A stretch of 64,000 bases of DNA from positions 5,022,001 to 5,086,000 of the forward strand of contig NZ_CP018725.1 of NCBI RefSeq assembly GCF_001908725.1. Reading direction: 5' to 3'. Positions 55,529 to 64,000 of this stretch are shown here, one piece after another. The position numbers and the translations under genes are program-made. This DNA comes from Xanthomonas vesicatoria ATCC 35937. Lineage in GTDB: Bacteria; Pseudomonadota; Gammaproteobacteria; Xanthomonadales; Xanthomonadaceae. The number at the start of each line of letters is the position of its first letter. Positions within the stretch are counted from its first letter, which is position 1. The notes beneath the pieces are model-generated. The model was not told where the DNA came from. It worked only from the letters and a program-made list of their open reading frames with translations, and did no database searches.

Positions 55529-56500
55529 ATGGCAAATTCCAGCACTCCCTGGTTCAACGCAGCCCGCCTCAAGACGCGCCAACTCCTGCTGTTGCTGCAT
55601 CTGCACGAACAACGCTCGGTACTGCGTGCGGCCGAGGCCGCCAGCATGACCCAACCGGCCGCCTCCAAGCTGCTGGCCGAGATGGAAGACATGTTGGGGG
55701 TGAAACTGTTCGAGCGGCATGCCCGCGGTGTCGAGCCCACCTGGTATGGCCATGTGCTGATCCGGCGCGCGCGCGCTGCGATGTCGGAGATTGGCCGGGC
55801 GCAGGAAGAAATCGCTGCGTTGCGGGCCGGTCGCATGGGCCAGGCCTCGATCGGGACGGTGGTCAATCCAGGCACCAATCTGGTGCCGCAGGCGATTGCC
55901 GAGGTCAAACGCGAGTTCCCGGACATCCTGGTGCGGGTGGAGATGGACTACAGCCGCCCCCTGGTGGCCAAGTTGCTGGATGGCCAGCTGGATATCGTGA
56001 TCGGCCGCATCCTGGGCCCGGAAGGCGTGGGCGAACTGGAGTTCGAGCCGCTGGCCGATGAGCCGCATTCGGTGATCGCACGCGCCGGCCACCCACTGGC
56101 CAGCCGGGTTGGCCTGCAGCACACCGACCTGGTGCGGCATGGCTGGATCCTGCCGCCGGCCGACAGTGTGCTGCGTGCGCGGCTGGACTCGATGTTCATG
56201 GAGCACGGCGTGCAGACGCCGACCAATGCCATCGAAACCTCGTCGTTGCCGGTGACTTCGACCCTGTTGCGCGGCACCGACATGCTCACCGCATTGCCGG
56301 TGGAGTCGGTGGCGCCGCTGATCCAGGCCAAGTTGCTGACCGTGCTGCCGATCGAACTGGGCGTGCGGATGGAGTCGTTTGGCATCATCCGCCGGCGCGA
56401 TTACATCCTGCCGCCAGGTGCCGAGCGCATCCTGCAAGCGCTGCGAACCACCGCGCGCCGCTTGTACCCGGGTCTGCGCGGTCCGGAATCCCTTACCTAG
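55529..56500 (+). CDS. LysR family regulator of the galactonate/TonB locus (GbpR-like)
   Basis: The protein has 323 residues from ATG 55529 (MANSSTPWFNAARLKTRQL). The winged helix has LHEQRSVLRAAEAASMTQPAASKLLAEMEDMLGVKLFERHARG. The effector domain follows (about 95-305). It resembles GbpR-type LysR proteins, which in Agrobacterium control a galactose-binding protein gene. GTG 55463 and ATG 55472 are also in frame. I prefer 55529 because the conserved 40-bp operator-like element lies between them and it. It is divergent from dgoA and upstream of a TonB receptor gene on the same strand, ideally placed to control both sides. Confidence 0.88.
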   Translation: MANSSTPWFNAARLKTRQLLLLLHLHEQRSVLRAAEAASMTQPAASKLLAEMEDMLGVKLFERHARGVEPTWYGHVLIRRARAAMSEIGRAQEEIAALRAGRMGQASIGTVVNPGTNLVPQAIAEVKREFPDILVRVEMDYSRPLVAKLLDGQLDIVIGRILGPEGVGELEFEPLADEPHSVIARAGHPLASRVGLQHTDLVRHGWILPPADSVLRARLDSMFMEHGVQTPTNAIETSSLPVTSTLLRGTDMLTALPVESVAPLIQAKLLTVLPIELGVRMESFGIIRRRDYILPPGAERILQALRTTARRLYPGLRGPESLT

Positions 56501-56516
56501 CGGGCTCTTCCATGTG

Positions 56517-56556
56517 TATTCCCTGCAGTAATACCAGTCCGTGAATTTTTCATTGG
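56517..56556 (+). promoter_or_regulatory. Candidate LysR operator, first TonB receptor copy
   Basis: It reads TATT-N9-AATA-N9-GAATTTTTCATTGG. The left half is part of a larger dyad GTATT-N9-AATAC. TTGGCT (56553-56558) and TATATC (56577-56582), 18 bp apart, form a possible promoter at its end. It is 200 bp before the receptor ATG and 16 bp after the LysR stop. Confidence 0.6.
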
Positions 56557-56756
56557 CTGGCGCTAGACCGTGCGCCTATATCTGTGCGCCAGATCGCACG
56601 CTGAAGCGCACGTGAAGTCGGGCAGGTGATCGGCGGCCAAGCCGCCATGTAGGGCAACGGGGGATAGGCAACAGCGCCTGTCTCGCCTGATCACGCGGGG
56701 CGTCTTGCGCCGCGACAACCAGTCTTCAGTCGTCTTGCGTCCTGGGAGGGATTCAG

Positions 56757-59690
56757 ATGTCCAAGTTTTCAAGCCATGCCTCGGCAGGTACGGGCGTGCG
56801 TGCCCGTCGTCTGCAACATCTGCGTCATTCCGCCATGGCTGTCAGCATCGGCGTGTTGCTTGCCGCACCGGTGTACGCGCAACAGGCGCAATCCTCGCCA
56901 AGCGCTCTTTCGAACAAGGCCGGCGCCAGCGCCGTGGATCTGGATACGGTGGAAGTGCGCGGTGTACGCGCCAGCCTGATCAAATCGCAGGTGATCAAGC
57001 GCGACTCCACCCAGATCGTCGATTCGGTCAGCGCCGAAGACATCGGCGCGCTGCCCGACCGCAGCGTTACCGAAACGCTGCAGCGCGTCAGCGGCGTGAC
57101 CATCGACCACTTCGCCGCACGCAGCGACCCTGACCACTTTTCCGCCGAAGGCAGTGGCGTGATGATTCGCGGCCTCACCCAGGTGCGCGGCGAACTCAAT
57201 GGCCGCGACATCTTCAGCGCCGCCAGCGGCCGTGGCTTGAGCTTCGAGGACGTGCCGGCCGAATTGATGGCTGGCGTGGACGTGTACAAGAATCCGTCGG
57301 CGGAAATCATCGAGGGCGGCCTGGGCGGTACGGTCAACCTGCGTACGCGCATGCCGTTCGACAACCCGGGACGCATCGTCGGCGGCAATGTCGACGTCAA
57401 CTACGGCGACATGAGCAAGAAGTACAAGCCGTCGGCGTCGTTCCTGTTCAGCGATCGCTGGGACACCGGCGTCGGCGAAATGGGCTTCATGATCGATATC
57501 GCCCATTCGGAACTGGCCACGCGCTCGGACGGCATCCAGGTGGAGCCGTATGTGCGCCGCACCGACGAGGCGGTGCTGGCCGGCAGCGGGCGCAGCGAGG
57601 TGTACGTGCCCGGCGGCGTCAACTGGCGCCAGCTGGATTTCGAACGCAAGCGAGACGGTATCGCTGCAGCGTTTCAATGGAAGCCCAGCGACCAGACCGA
57701 GATCTACGCGCAATACCTGCGATCGCGCTACGACATGAACTGGCAGGAGCGCGCGGCGTTCTTCAATGACAGCAACAACAGCATCAGTCCGGCACCCGGC
57801 ACCACGTTCGAGTACGACCAGGACGGCGTCTTCCAGCGCGGCTCGCCGGTGTCCAACTCCTGGCGCGGTCTGTTGACCGGCGATGGTGTGCGTTTCAATA
57901 CCGACAACCGCTATTCCGAGCAGCGCACCACCACCTCGGACCTGTCGGTGGGCTTCAGCCACTATTTCAACGACAACCTGCAGATCAAAGGTGATGTGCA
58001 GCTGGTGCAGTCGGAGAACGACCAGCTCGACTTCACCGTGTTCAGCGCAACCTACCTACCTGGCCTGACCTATGACGTGTCGGGCAAGTATCCGACCGTG
58101 CAGATCGCCAACCAGGGTTTCACCCAGGACCCGTCCAATTATTTCTGGGCCGCGGCGATGGATCACCTGGGCAACAATCGCGGACGTCAGCTCTCCACCC
58201 GCGTGGACCTGGAATACACCTTCCAGGACAGCAGCTGGCTACGCTTTGCGCGCTTTGGCATGCGCGCCACCGACCGCAACCAGACCAACAAGAACTCCGG
58301 ATACAACTGGGGCGTGTTGTCGGACAACTGGGCGGCGATCCCCGGCAGCGCTTCGGGCCTTGCGGACATGTCGCAATACCTGCCCGACGAGTCGTCGCGG
58401 TTCACCTTCTCCAATTTCTTCCGTGGCGGCGTGAACGTGCCCACCACGCTTGTGGTGCCCAACGGTGGGCTGGTCAAGAACTACCGCCGCGCGTCGGGTC
58501 TGCTACAACAGCAGATCGTGGCGTTGCGCGGCTACGGGTGGGCGCCGGATACCTATCAGCCCCAGGACACCAACCGGCAGTTCGAGCGCACCCAGGCCGC
58601 GTATGCGGCGCTGTATTTCGGCAACGACGAGGCTTGGGGTGTGCCGGTGGACGGCAATATCGGCGTGCGCATCGTGCAGACCAAGACCCAGGCCGAAGGC
58701 TTTGGTCAGTTTCAGGACCTGTCCGGCTTGAACGTGTCGCCGGAGCTGCAGGCCCGTTACACCGGCCAGTATTTCGACAACAACTCGCAGGGCAGCTACA
58801 CCAATGTGTTGCCGAGCTTGAACATGCGCTTCCGCTTCACCGACACCTTGCAGTGGCGTATCGCCGCGTCCAAGGCCATGGCGCGCCCGGATTACACCCA
58901 ATTGCAGCCGTACGTGCTGCTCAACGTGGAGACCGACGACGCCGGCAACGCGACCAACTTCGTCGGTACCGCCGGTAACCCGACCCTCAAGCCGATGACC
59001 GCCAACCAGTTCGATACCGCGTTGGAGTGGTACTTCGACACCAGCGACATGCTGTACACCACGCTGTTCTACAAGAAGGTCAAGGATTACTTCTCCACCC
59101 AGACCCGCAGCGAGACCTACGATAATCGCGAGTGGCTGGTGACCCGGCCGTACAACACCGACGAAGGCACCATCCGCGGCGCCGAAGTGGGCTATACGCA
59201 GTTCTTCGACGCGCTGCCCGGCTGGATGAGCGGCTTCGGCATCAATGCCAACTTCACCTTCGTCGACAGCAAGGGCGGCGCCAATACCGCTATCGACCCG
59301 TACACCCGCACCACGGTGACCGGCGTCGAGCTGCCGCTGGAAGGCTTATCGCGGCGCAGCTACAACCTGGCCGGTATCTACGAGAAGGGCCCGCTGTCGC
59401 TGCGGCTGGCCTACAACTGGCGCTCGCGGTACCTGCTGACCACCAGCGACGCGGCCACGCGGCTGCCGACCTGGGCCGATGACTATGGCCAGCTCGACGG
59501 CTCGTTCTTCTACCGCTTCAACGAGCATCTGCAGCTCGGTGTGCAGGCCAACAACCTGACCAACACCGTGACCAAGGTGCTGATGGGTCCGACCTCGTAT
59601 GCGGATGGCGAAGTGGACCCGCGGCTGTATACACGTTCGTCGTTCGTCAACGACCGGCGGTATTCGCTGGTGCTGCGGATGAACTGGTAA
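56757..59690 (+). CDS. TonB-dependent receptor, TIGR01782 type, carbohydrate-linked (first copy)
   Basis: The protein has 977 residues. The signal peptide covers about 1-42 (long and basic, MAVSIGVLLAAPVYA-QQ). The TonB-box-like DLDTVEVRG is followed by a plug with SLIKSQVIKRDSTQIVDSVSAEDIGALPD, VMIRGLTQVRGELNGRDIFSA and VDVYKNPSAEIIEGGLGGTVNLRTRMP. A barrel follows, ending LVLRMNW with terminal Trp. This Caulobacter-type class imports plant oligosaccharides in xanthomonads. With the dgo operon and GH74 next to it, galactosylated xyloglucan oligosaccharides are the likely cargo, by inference. The ribosome site is GGGAGGG. The stretch before the ATG (TGCGTCCTGGGAGGGA) is identical to that of the second receptor. 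Confidence 0.92.
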   Translation: MSKFSSHASAGTGVRARRLQHLRHSAMAVSIGVLLAAPVYAQQAQSSPSALSNKAGASAVDLDTVEVRGVRASLIKSQVIKRDSTQIVDSVSAEDIGALPDRSVTETLQRVSGVTIDHFAARSDPDHFSAEGSGVMIRGLTQVRGELNGRDIFSAASGRGLSFEDVPAELMAGVDVYKNPSAEIIEGGLGGTVNLRTRMPFDNPGRIVGGNVDVNYGDMSKKYKPSASFLFSDRWDTGVGEMGFMIDIAHSELATRSDGIQVEPYVRRTDEAVLAGSGRSEVYVPGGVNWRQLDFERKRDGIAAAFQWKPSDQTEIYAQYLRSRYDMNWQERAAFFNDSNNSISPAPGTTFEYDQDGVFQRGSPVSNSWRGLLTGDGVRFNTDNRYSEQRTTTSDLSVGFSHYFNDNLQIKGDVQLVQSENDQLDFTVFSATYLPGLTYDVSGKYPTVQIANQGFTQDPSNYFWAAAMDHLGNNRGRQLSTRVDLEYTFQDSSWLRFARFGMRATDRNQTNKNSGYNWGVLSDNWAAIPGSASGLADMSQYLPDESSRFTFSNFFRGGVNVPTTLVVPNGGLVKNYRRASGLLQQQIVALRGYGWAPDTYQPQDTNRQFERTQAAYAALYFGNDEAWGVPVDGNIGVRIVQTKTQAEGFGQFQDLSGLNVSPELQARYTGQYFDNNSQGSYTNVLPSLNMRFRFTDTLQWRIAASKAMARPDYTQLQPYVLLNVETDDAGNATNFVGTAGNPTLKPMTANQFDTALEWYFDTSDMLYTTLFYKKVKDYFSTQTRSETYDNREWLVTRPYNTDEGTIRGAEVGYTQFFDALPGWMSGFGINANFTFVDSKGGANTAIDPYTRTTVTGVELPLEGLSRRSYNLAGIYEKGPLSLRLAYNWRSRYLLTTSDAATRLPTWADDYGQLDGSFFYRFNEHLQLGVQANNLTNTVTKVLMGPTSYADGEVDPRLYTRSSFVNDRRYSLVLRMNW

Positions 59691-60024
59691 GTGCAACAGG
59701 TCACGTCTCGACTGTGCGCTGATCTGCAAGGTCGAGCCCGTTTCCCGGAAATCGGTAGATCCGGCCTGGAATGCCGGACCTGCCTGGTTTGCCGTACTTA
59801 CTATAGTTTTAACGAATACCTTTCCAGGAATATTTCATTGGTGTGGCATGACGGCCGCGCCCTATGCTCCCGCCGCAGCCGCAGGTCTGCCCGCCAGGGC
59901 GACCACGCATCTGCGCCTCCGGTAGTGCCGCGAGGCCAGATGCGGGCCAGCAACAACGACGGGCAGGGCGTTCGCGCACCGGCCCGCTAAAACAAGAAGT
60001 ACATGCGTCCTGGGAGGGAGCACC
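59691..60024. other. 334-bp gap between the two receptor genes
   Basis: It contains the third copy of the conserved element (59802-59841) and the shared ribosome-site leader TGCGTCCTGGGAGGGA (60004-60019). No gene is visible; short frames here lack support. Confidence 0.7.
59802..59841 (+). promoter_or_regulatory. Candidate LysR operator, second TonB receptor copy
   Basis: It reads TATA-N9-AATA-N9-GAATATTTCATTGG, with the same three spacings as the other two copies. TTGGTG at its end and TATGCT (59863-59868) could be -35 and -10 with a long 19-bp spacer. The receptor ATG is 184 bp downstream. Confidence 0.6.
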
Positions 60025-62757
60025 ATGTCAGTGCAACATCGCCACATTCCGGCAGGCCGGTCTGTGGGCCAGCGTTCGATCCGTGATTTCCGCCGCTCCG
60101 TGATGGCCATCAGTGTGGCCACGCTGCTGAGCGCGCAGGCCTATGCGCAGGATGCGACCACCACCGCTGCACCGGCGTCGGATGCGACCACCCAGCAGCT
60201 GGACACGGTGCAGGTCACCGGTACCCGCAGCAGCGTCACCAAGGCGCAGCTGGTCAAGCAGAATGCCGAGCAGATCGTCGATTCCATCGTCGCCGAAGAC
60301 ATCGGCAAGCTGCCCGACAACAACGTCGCCGAAGCGCTGCAGCGCATCTCCGGCATCCAGATTTCGCGTAACTACGGCGAAGGCAGCTCGATCGCCATCC
60401 GTGGCCTGACCCAGGTGCGCACCGAGCTCAATGGCCGCGATATCTTCACCGCCAACGACGGCCGCGGCCTGAGCTTCGAAGACGTGTCGGCCGAATTGCT
60501 CGGCGGCGTCAACGTCTACAAAAATCCTTCTGCCGACATGATCGAAGGTGGCCTGGGCGGCACCGTCGACCTGCGCACGCGTCTGCCGTTCGACTACGAC
60601 GGCCGCAAGATCGCCGGGAGCGTGCAGTACAACTATTACGACCTGGCCGACGACGGCAAGCCGGCGTTCTCGGGCCTGTTCAGCGACCGCTGGCAGACCG
60701 GCATCGGCGAGATCGGCCTGCTGGTGAACTACTCGCAGCAGAAGAGCCCGTTCCGTCAGGACACCATCTCGATCGAGCCGTGGTACACCCAGACCGACCT
60801 GCCGGGCTACGAAGGCCAGGGCGTGTCGGTGCCCCATGGTGCCGGCATCAACACCACCGTCGGTGAGCGCGAGCGCAAGACTGGCGCGTTTGCGATGCAG
60901 TGGCGTCCGAACGATGCGGTCGAGGTCTATACGCAGGTGCTGCGGTCGGAATACGACTTCAGCTGGCAAGATTATTCGTTCTTTGCGCTGACCCAACAAA
61001 ATCCGATTCAAGGATTGCCCGGCATCCAGGTCAACGGTCGCAACGAATTCGTCAATGGCTCGTTCCAGAACGTGCCGACCGAATCCAACACCAGCCTGAC
61101 CGAGCGTCACTCGGTGACCACCGATTACTCGCTGGGTGCCAAGTGGACGGTCAACGAAAAGCTGACCCTGAGCACCGACTTCCAGTACGTTGATGCCACC
61201 ACCAAGGGTACCCGGTACATCTTAGCAACCGGGCAAGACACCAGCCCGCAGTTCAACGTCGACTTCCGTGGCACGCTGCCGCGCCTGTCCGTCACCGATG
61301 CCAGCGGCTCAGAGGGATATCTAGCCGACGTCAACAACTACGACGGCTGGCGCTACCACCTGGACAACAAGGACGACAATGAAGGTACGGAGTTCGCCTG
61401 GCGTTCGGACATGGACTTGGCGTTCGATAGCGACTTCGTGCGTAGCTTCAAGGCGGGTGTGCGTTATACCGATCGCGATGCCGAAACAAAAGGCAACGTG
61501 TGGCGCTTCATGTGTTTGAACACCGCCTGCGGTGCTGCGACCGACTCGCCATTCGCGGCTTTCCCCAGCATCGGTCTCACGAACAATCCAATTACCGATT
61601 TTTTCCGCGGACAAAGCAACACTTTTGGACGCACGCTGACAGCAGCCAATTCGGCAGTGTCTAACTATGAGCAGACTCTGGCCACGTTTGGCGCCAGCCC
61701 GCTTGTATTTGCACCCAACAACATCAACACGCAGAACGAAAAGACCTACGCGGCGTATGGTGTACTGCGTTTCGGCGTGGATGGCGACATCCCGTTTGAC
61801 GGCAACATCGGTGTGCGCGTTGTGCGTACTGAGGTAGGTTCACAAGGGGTGAGAACCGGAACGGATTCGGAGGGCGGCGGTTTGATCCCAGTCGATGTTC
61901 AACGCACCTACACTGACGTGCTGCCTAGCTTGAATTTGCGTTGGATGCTCAGTGATCAGCTGCAGTGGCGCTTCGCTGCCTCGCGTGGCATTTCCCGCCC
62001 GACGTTTGATCGACTCAATCCTAATTTGAGTTTGGGAACTAACACCGGTGCAGGCGGCTCGACGTTTATTGGCAGCGCGGGTAACCCGGATCTTGAGCCA
62101 ATGAAAGCCGATCAGTTCGACACTGCGTTGGAATGGTATTTTGGGCAAGGCTCTATGGTGTACGGCACAGCTTTCTACAAAAAAGTGGAGGGCTTCATCG
62201 CCAGCGCCGTGTTTGATGAGACCTATGGTGGGCGTCCCGCAGAGATCACCCGTCCGGTCAACGGCGATGCCGGCAAGATCCGCGGCGCGGAACTGGGCTA
62301 TACGCAGTTCTTCGACTTCCTGCCGGGTTGGCTGAGCGGCTTCGGCCTGCAGACCAACTACACCTATGTCGACAGCGAGGCACCCAGCCCCACTGCCACC
62401 GACACCAACGGCCAGTCGTTGACGGTGCCGCTGGAAGGCCTGTCCAAGAACAGCTACAACGCGATCCTCAGCTACGAAACCTCGCGCTTCCAGGGCCGTG
62501 TGGCCTACAACTGGCGCAGCGACTGGCTGGTAACCACCGCAGGCAACGGCACCGGCAACCTGCCGGTCTACAACAAGGGCTTCGGCCAGCTGGATGCCTC
62601 GCTGCGTTTCAACATCAATGATGTCTGGTCGATTTCGCTGGATGGCGTGAATCTGCTCGATACCCGTCGCGAAAGCTACCTGGGGACCGAGTCGCGTTAC
62701 CGCGACTTCGTGATCAACGATCGTCGGTATGGCCTGACCTTGCGGGCCAGCCTGTAG
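60025..62757 (+). CDS. TonB-dependent receptor, TIGR01782 type, carbohydrate-linked (second copy)
   Basis: The protein has 910 residues and is a paralogue of the receptor before it, with the same order of blocks: a long basic signal peptide (cleavage near AQAYAQ-D), QLDTVQVTGTRSSVTKAQ, EQIVDSIVAEDIGKLPDNNVAEALQRISG, IAIRGLTQVRTELNGRDIF, VNVYKNPSADMIEGGLGGTVDLRTRLP, and barrel strands with LDGVNLLDTRRESYLG. It ends LTLRASL without the usual aromatic residue. A predicted terminator follows, before the GH74 gene. Codons between about 61,590 and 62,260 look richer in A/T than the rest. It is likely to act with the first receptor in glycan uptake; the substrate split is unknown. Confidence 0.92.
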   Translation: MSVQHRHIPAGRSVGQRSIRDFRRSVMAISVATLLSAQAYAQDATTTAAPASDATTQQLDTVQVTGTRSSVTKAQLVKQNAEQIVDSIVAEDIGKLPDNNVAEALQRISGIQISRNYGEGSSIAIRGLTQVRTELNGRDIFTANDGRGLSFEDVSAELLGGVNVYKNPSADMIEGGLGGTVDLRTRLPFDYDGRKIAGSVQYNYYDLADDGKPAFSGLFSDRWQTGIGEIGLLVNYSQQKSPFRQDTISIEPWYTQTDLPGYEGQGVSVPHGAGINTTVGERERKTGAFAMQWRPNDAVEVYTQVLRSEYDFSWQDYSFFALTQQNPIQGLPGIQVNGRNEFVNGSFQNVPTESNTSLTERHSVTTDYSLGAKWTVNEKLTLSTDFQYVDATTKGTRYILATGQDTSPQFNVDFRGTLPRLSVTDASGSEGYLADVNNYDGWRYHLDNKDDNEGTEFAWRSDMDLAFDSDFVRSFKAGVRYTDRDAETKGNVWRFMCLNTACGAATDSPFAAFPSIGLTNNPITDFFRGQSNTFGRTLTAANSAVSNYEQTLATFGASPLVFAPNNINTQNEKTYAAYGVLRFGVDGDIPFDGNIGVRVVRTEVGSQGVRTGTDSEGGGLIPVDVQRTYTDVLPSLNLRWMLSDQLQWRFAASRGISRPTFDRLNPNLSLGTNTGAGGSTFIGSAGNPDLEPMKADQFDTALEWYFGQGSMVYGTAFYKKVEGFIASAVFDETYGGRPAEITRPVNGDAGKIRGAELGYTQFFDFLPGWLSGFGLQTNYTYVDSEAPSPTATDTNGQSLTVPLEGLSKNSYNAILSYETSRFQGRVAYNWRSDWLVTTAGNGTGNLPVYNKGFGQLDASLRFNINDVWSISLDGVNLLDTRRESYLGTESRYRDFVINDRRYGLTLRASL

Positions 62758-62780
62758 AACGCGCCGTAGGAAGTGCGTCG

Positions 62781-62825
62781 CCGGTCCGGCGAGCTGTGCA
62801 GGCAGCTCGTTGGACCGGTGTTTTT
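62781..62825 (+). terminator. Intrinsic terminator after second TonB receptor
   Basis: CCGGTCC/GGACCGG and CGAGCTG/CAGCTCG form a two-part stem ended by GTGTTTTT. It lies 24 bp after the receptor stop and 53 bp before GH74. Confidence 0.75.
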
Positions 62826-62877
62826 CCTATCGATGGCGCTGCCGTCGATCGCGAAGGGAGCCGGAGGAATGATCGCC

Positions 62878-64000
62878 ATGATCGATCCGCCTACTAAGCG
62901 CCGCCTTTTCGCAGCACACGCATGGCCGACTGTCGTTTGCCTGACGCTGGTGTTGCTCTTGATGACGTCTCACGTGCACGCGGCCGAGCCCGTCACGCAG
63001 GGGCCTTACCAGTGGCGCAGCGTAGCCATTGGCGGTGGTGGCTTTGTCACCGGCGTGCTGTTCCATCCCGCCGAACGCGATCTTGCCTATGCGCGCACCG
63101 ATGTCGGTGGCGCCTATCGCTGGGATGCGCGTGCGCAGCAGTGGGTGGCCCTGACCGACTGGTTGGGCGCAGACGACTGGAACCTGATGGGCATCGATGC
63201 GTTCGCCATCGATCCCGCCAACCCTGAGGCCATCTACCTGGCAGCGGGGACCTACATGCACGAGCGCGCCGGCAATGCGGCGGTACTGCGTTCGTTCGAT
63301 CGCGGTAAACGTTTCGAGCGCGCCGATCTGCCGTTCAAACTGGGCGGCAATCAGTTGGGCCGTGCCAACGGCGAGCGGCTGGCGGTGGACCCGCACGATG
63401 GCCGTGTGCTGTTGCTGGGTTCACGTGATGCCGGCCTGTGGCGCAGCGACGATCGTGGCGCGCACTGGGCGCGGGTGGAAGGATTTCCTGCCGATGCATT
63501 GGCCGGCGCCACCGCGCGCAACCATGTCGGACGCGAACAGGCGGTGGGGATCGCCTTCGTCGTGTTCGACGCCGCCAGCGGCCGCGCTGGCAGTCCGACG
63601 CCACGCATCTATGTGGGCGTTTCCACCGCGCAAACCAGTCTGTATGTCTCTGACGATGCCGGCCGCAGCTGGGTGGCAGTGGCCGGGCAACCTAGGGGGT
63701 TGCGTCCGAGCCACATGGCCGGTGGCAGCGACGGCCAGTGGTACCTGAGCTACGGCGATCAGCCCGGCCCGGACCTGATGGCCGGGGGGGCGCTATGGAA
63801 GTACAGCCCGGCGCAGGGGCGCTGGAGCGAGATCAGCCCGATTGTGCAGCCGGCTGATGGCGATGGTTTCGGCTGGGGCGCGGTGGCGGTGGACCCGCAG
63901 GATCCGCAGGTGCTGCTGGCCAGCACCTTCCGCCGGCGGACGCCGCGCGATGAGCTGTTTCGCAGCGTCGATGGCGGCAAGCATTGGGCGCCGCTGTTGG
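62878..64000 (+). CDS. GH74 family xyloglucanase, 5' part
   Basis: The frame is open to the window end, 374 codons seen; GH74 enzymes have about 750-800 residues. The signal anchor is MIDPPTKRRLFAAHAWPTV then a hydrophobic stretch, with cleavage near HVHA-AE. The N-terminal seven-bladed propeller begins QWRSVAIGGGGFVTGVLFHP and ARTDVGGAYRWD, whose Asp is the first of the two family catalytic acids. BNR/Asp-box repeats follow (RSFDRGKRFE, RSDDRGAHWA, VSDDAGRSWV, RSVDGGKHWA). Family members cut the xyloglucan backbone. ATG 62878 suits the GGAGG at 62863-62867; ATG 62869 is too close. The catalytic second Asp lies beyond the window. Confidence 0.93.
   Translation, partial: MIDPPTKRRLFAAHAWPTVVCLTLVLLLMTSHVHAAEPVTQGPYQWRSVAIGGGGFVTGVLFHPAERDLAYARTDVGGAYRWDARAQQWVALTDWLGADDWNLMGIDAFAIDPANPEAIYLAAGTYMHERAGNAAVLRSFDRGKRFERADLPFKLGGNQLGRANGERLAVDPHDGRVLLLGSRDAGLWRSDDRGAHWARVEGFPADALAGATARNHVGREQAVGIAFVVFDAASGRAGSPTPRIYVGVSTAQTSLYVSDDAGRSWVAVAGQPRGLRPSHMAGGSDGQWYLSYGDQPGPDLMAGGALWKYSPAQGRWSEISPIVQPADGDGFGWGAVAVDPQDPQVLLASTFRRRTPRDELFRSVDGGKHWAPLL

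Overview
The window is chromosomal DNA of a Xanthomonas species or a very close relative in the Xanthomonadaceae. The evidence is high G+C coding sequence, a perfect xanthomonad-type LexA operator in front of lexA, TIGR01782-type TonB-dependent receptors, REP/ERIC-like palindromes of the kind scattered through Xanthomonas genomes, and near-identity of many products (BCP with Cys48/Cys84, a 162-aa RecX, a 302-aa DapA) to the Xanthomonas proteins I know. The species cannot be fixed by eye.

Positions 1-25,300 are housekeeping genes in blocks conserved across gammaproteobacteria. They are parE; pyrG-kdsA-(membrane protein)-eno-ftsB-ispD-ispF-truD; surE-pcm-yqaA-nlpD; the divergent pair yhbY / rlmE-ftsH; folP-miaA-hfq-hflX; and pncC. 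An S10 carboxypeptidase, a CDP-diacylglycerol pyrophosphatase, an Smr protein and an Mth938-fold protein lie between them. Positions 25,300-36,150 hold a TonB-dependent receptor and an ABC1/UbiB kinase, then lexA-recA-recX-alaS-csrA-tRNA-Ser(GCU). lexA has its operator directly against the start codon.

Positions 36,150-43,350 look like accessory DNA. There is a 1.6-kb gene-poor stretch with a run of 22 G and a minus-strand intrinsic terminator, a soluble chemoreceptor with three 122-residue PAS repeats, a divergent pirin/LysR pair, a DedA-rhodanese fusion, and two identical tRNA-Arg(ACG) genes. In E. coli csrA, tRNA-Ser(GCU) and the tRNA-Arg(ACG) genes are adjacent, so this stretch appears to have been inserted into that array.

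Positions 43,350-49,240 are an eight-gene minus-strand run (gcvR-type, rraB, bcp, PIN-PhoH, lipoprotein, DUF1275, thiD, hydrolase). It is divergent from dapA and a short BamC-like lipoprotein. fdxA follows.

Positions 51,550-64,000 are a plant-carbohydrate locus: a four-gene De Ley-Doudoroff galactonate operon (dgoA-dgoD-lactonase-dgoK, genes overlapping), a divergent LysR regulator, two large TonB-dependent receptors and the start of a GH74 xyloglucanase. GH74 with paired TonB-dependent transporters is the hallmark of the xyloglucan utilisation locus described in Xanthomonas. Three copies of a 40-bp composite element, TATW-N9-AATA-N9-GAAWWTTTCATTKG, lie upstream of the dgo operon/LysR gene and of each receptor gene. 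This suggests one LysR regulon linking uptake of galactosylated glycans to galactose catabolism, and it is the most interesting signal I found.
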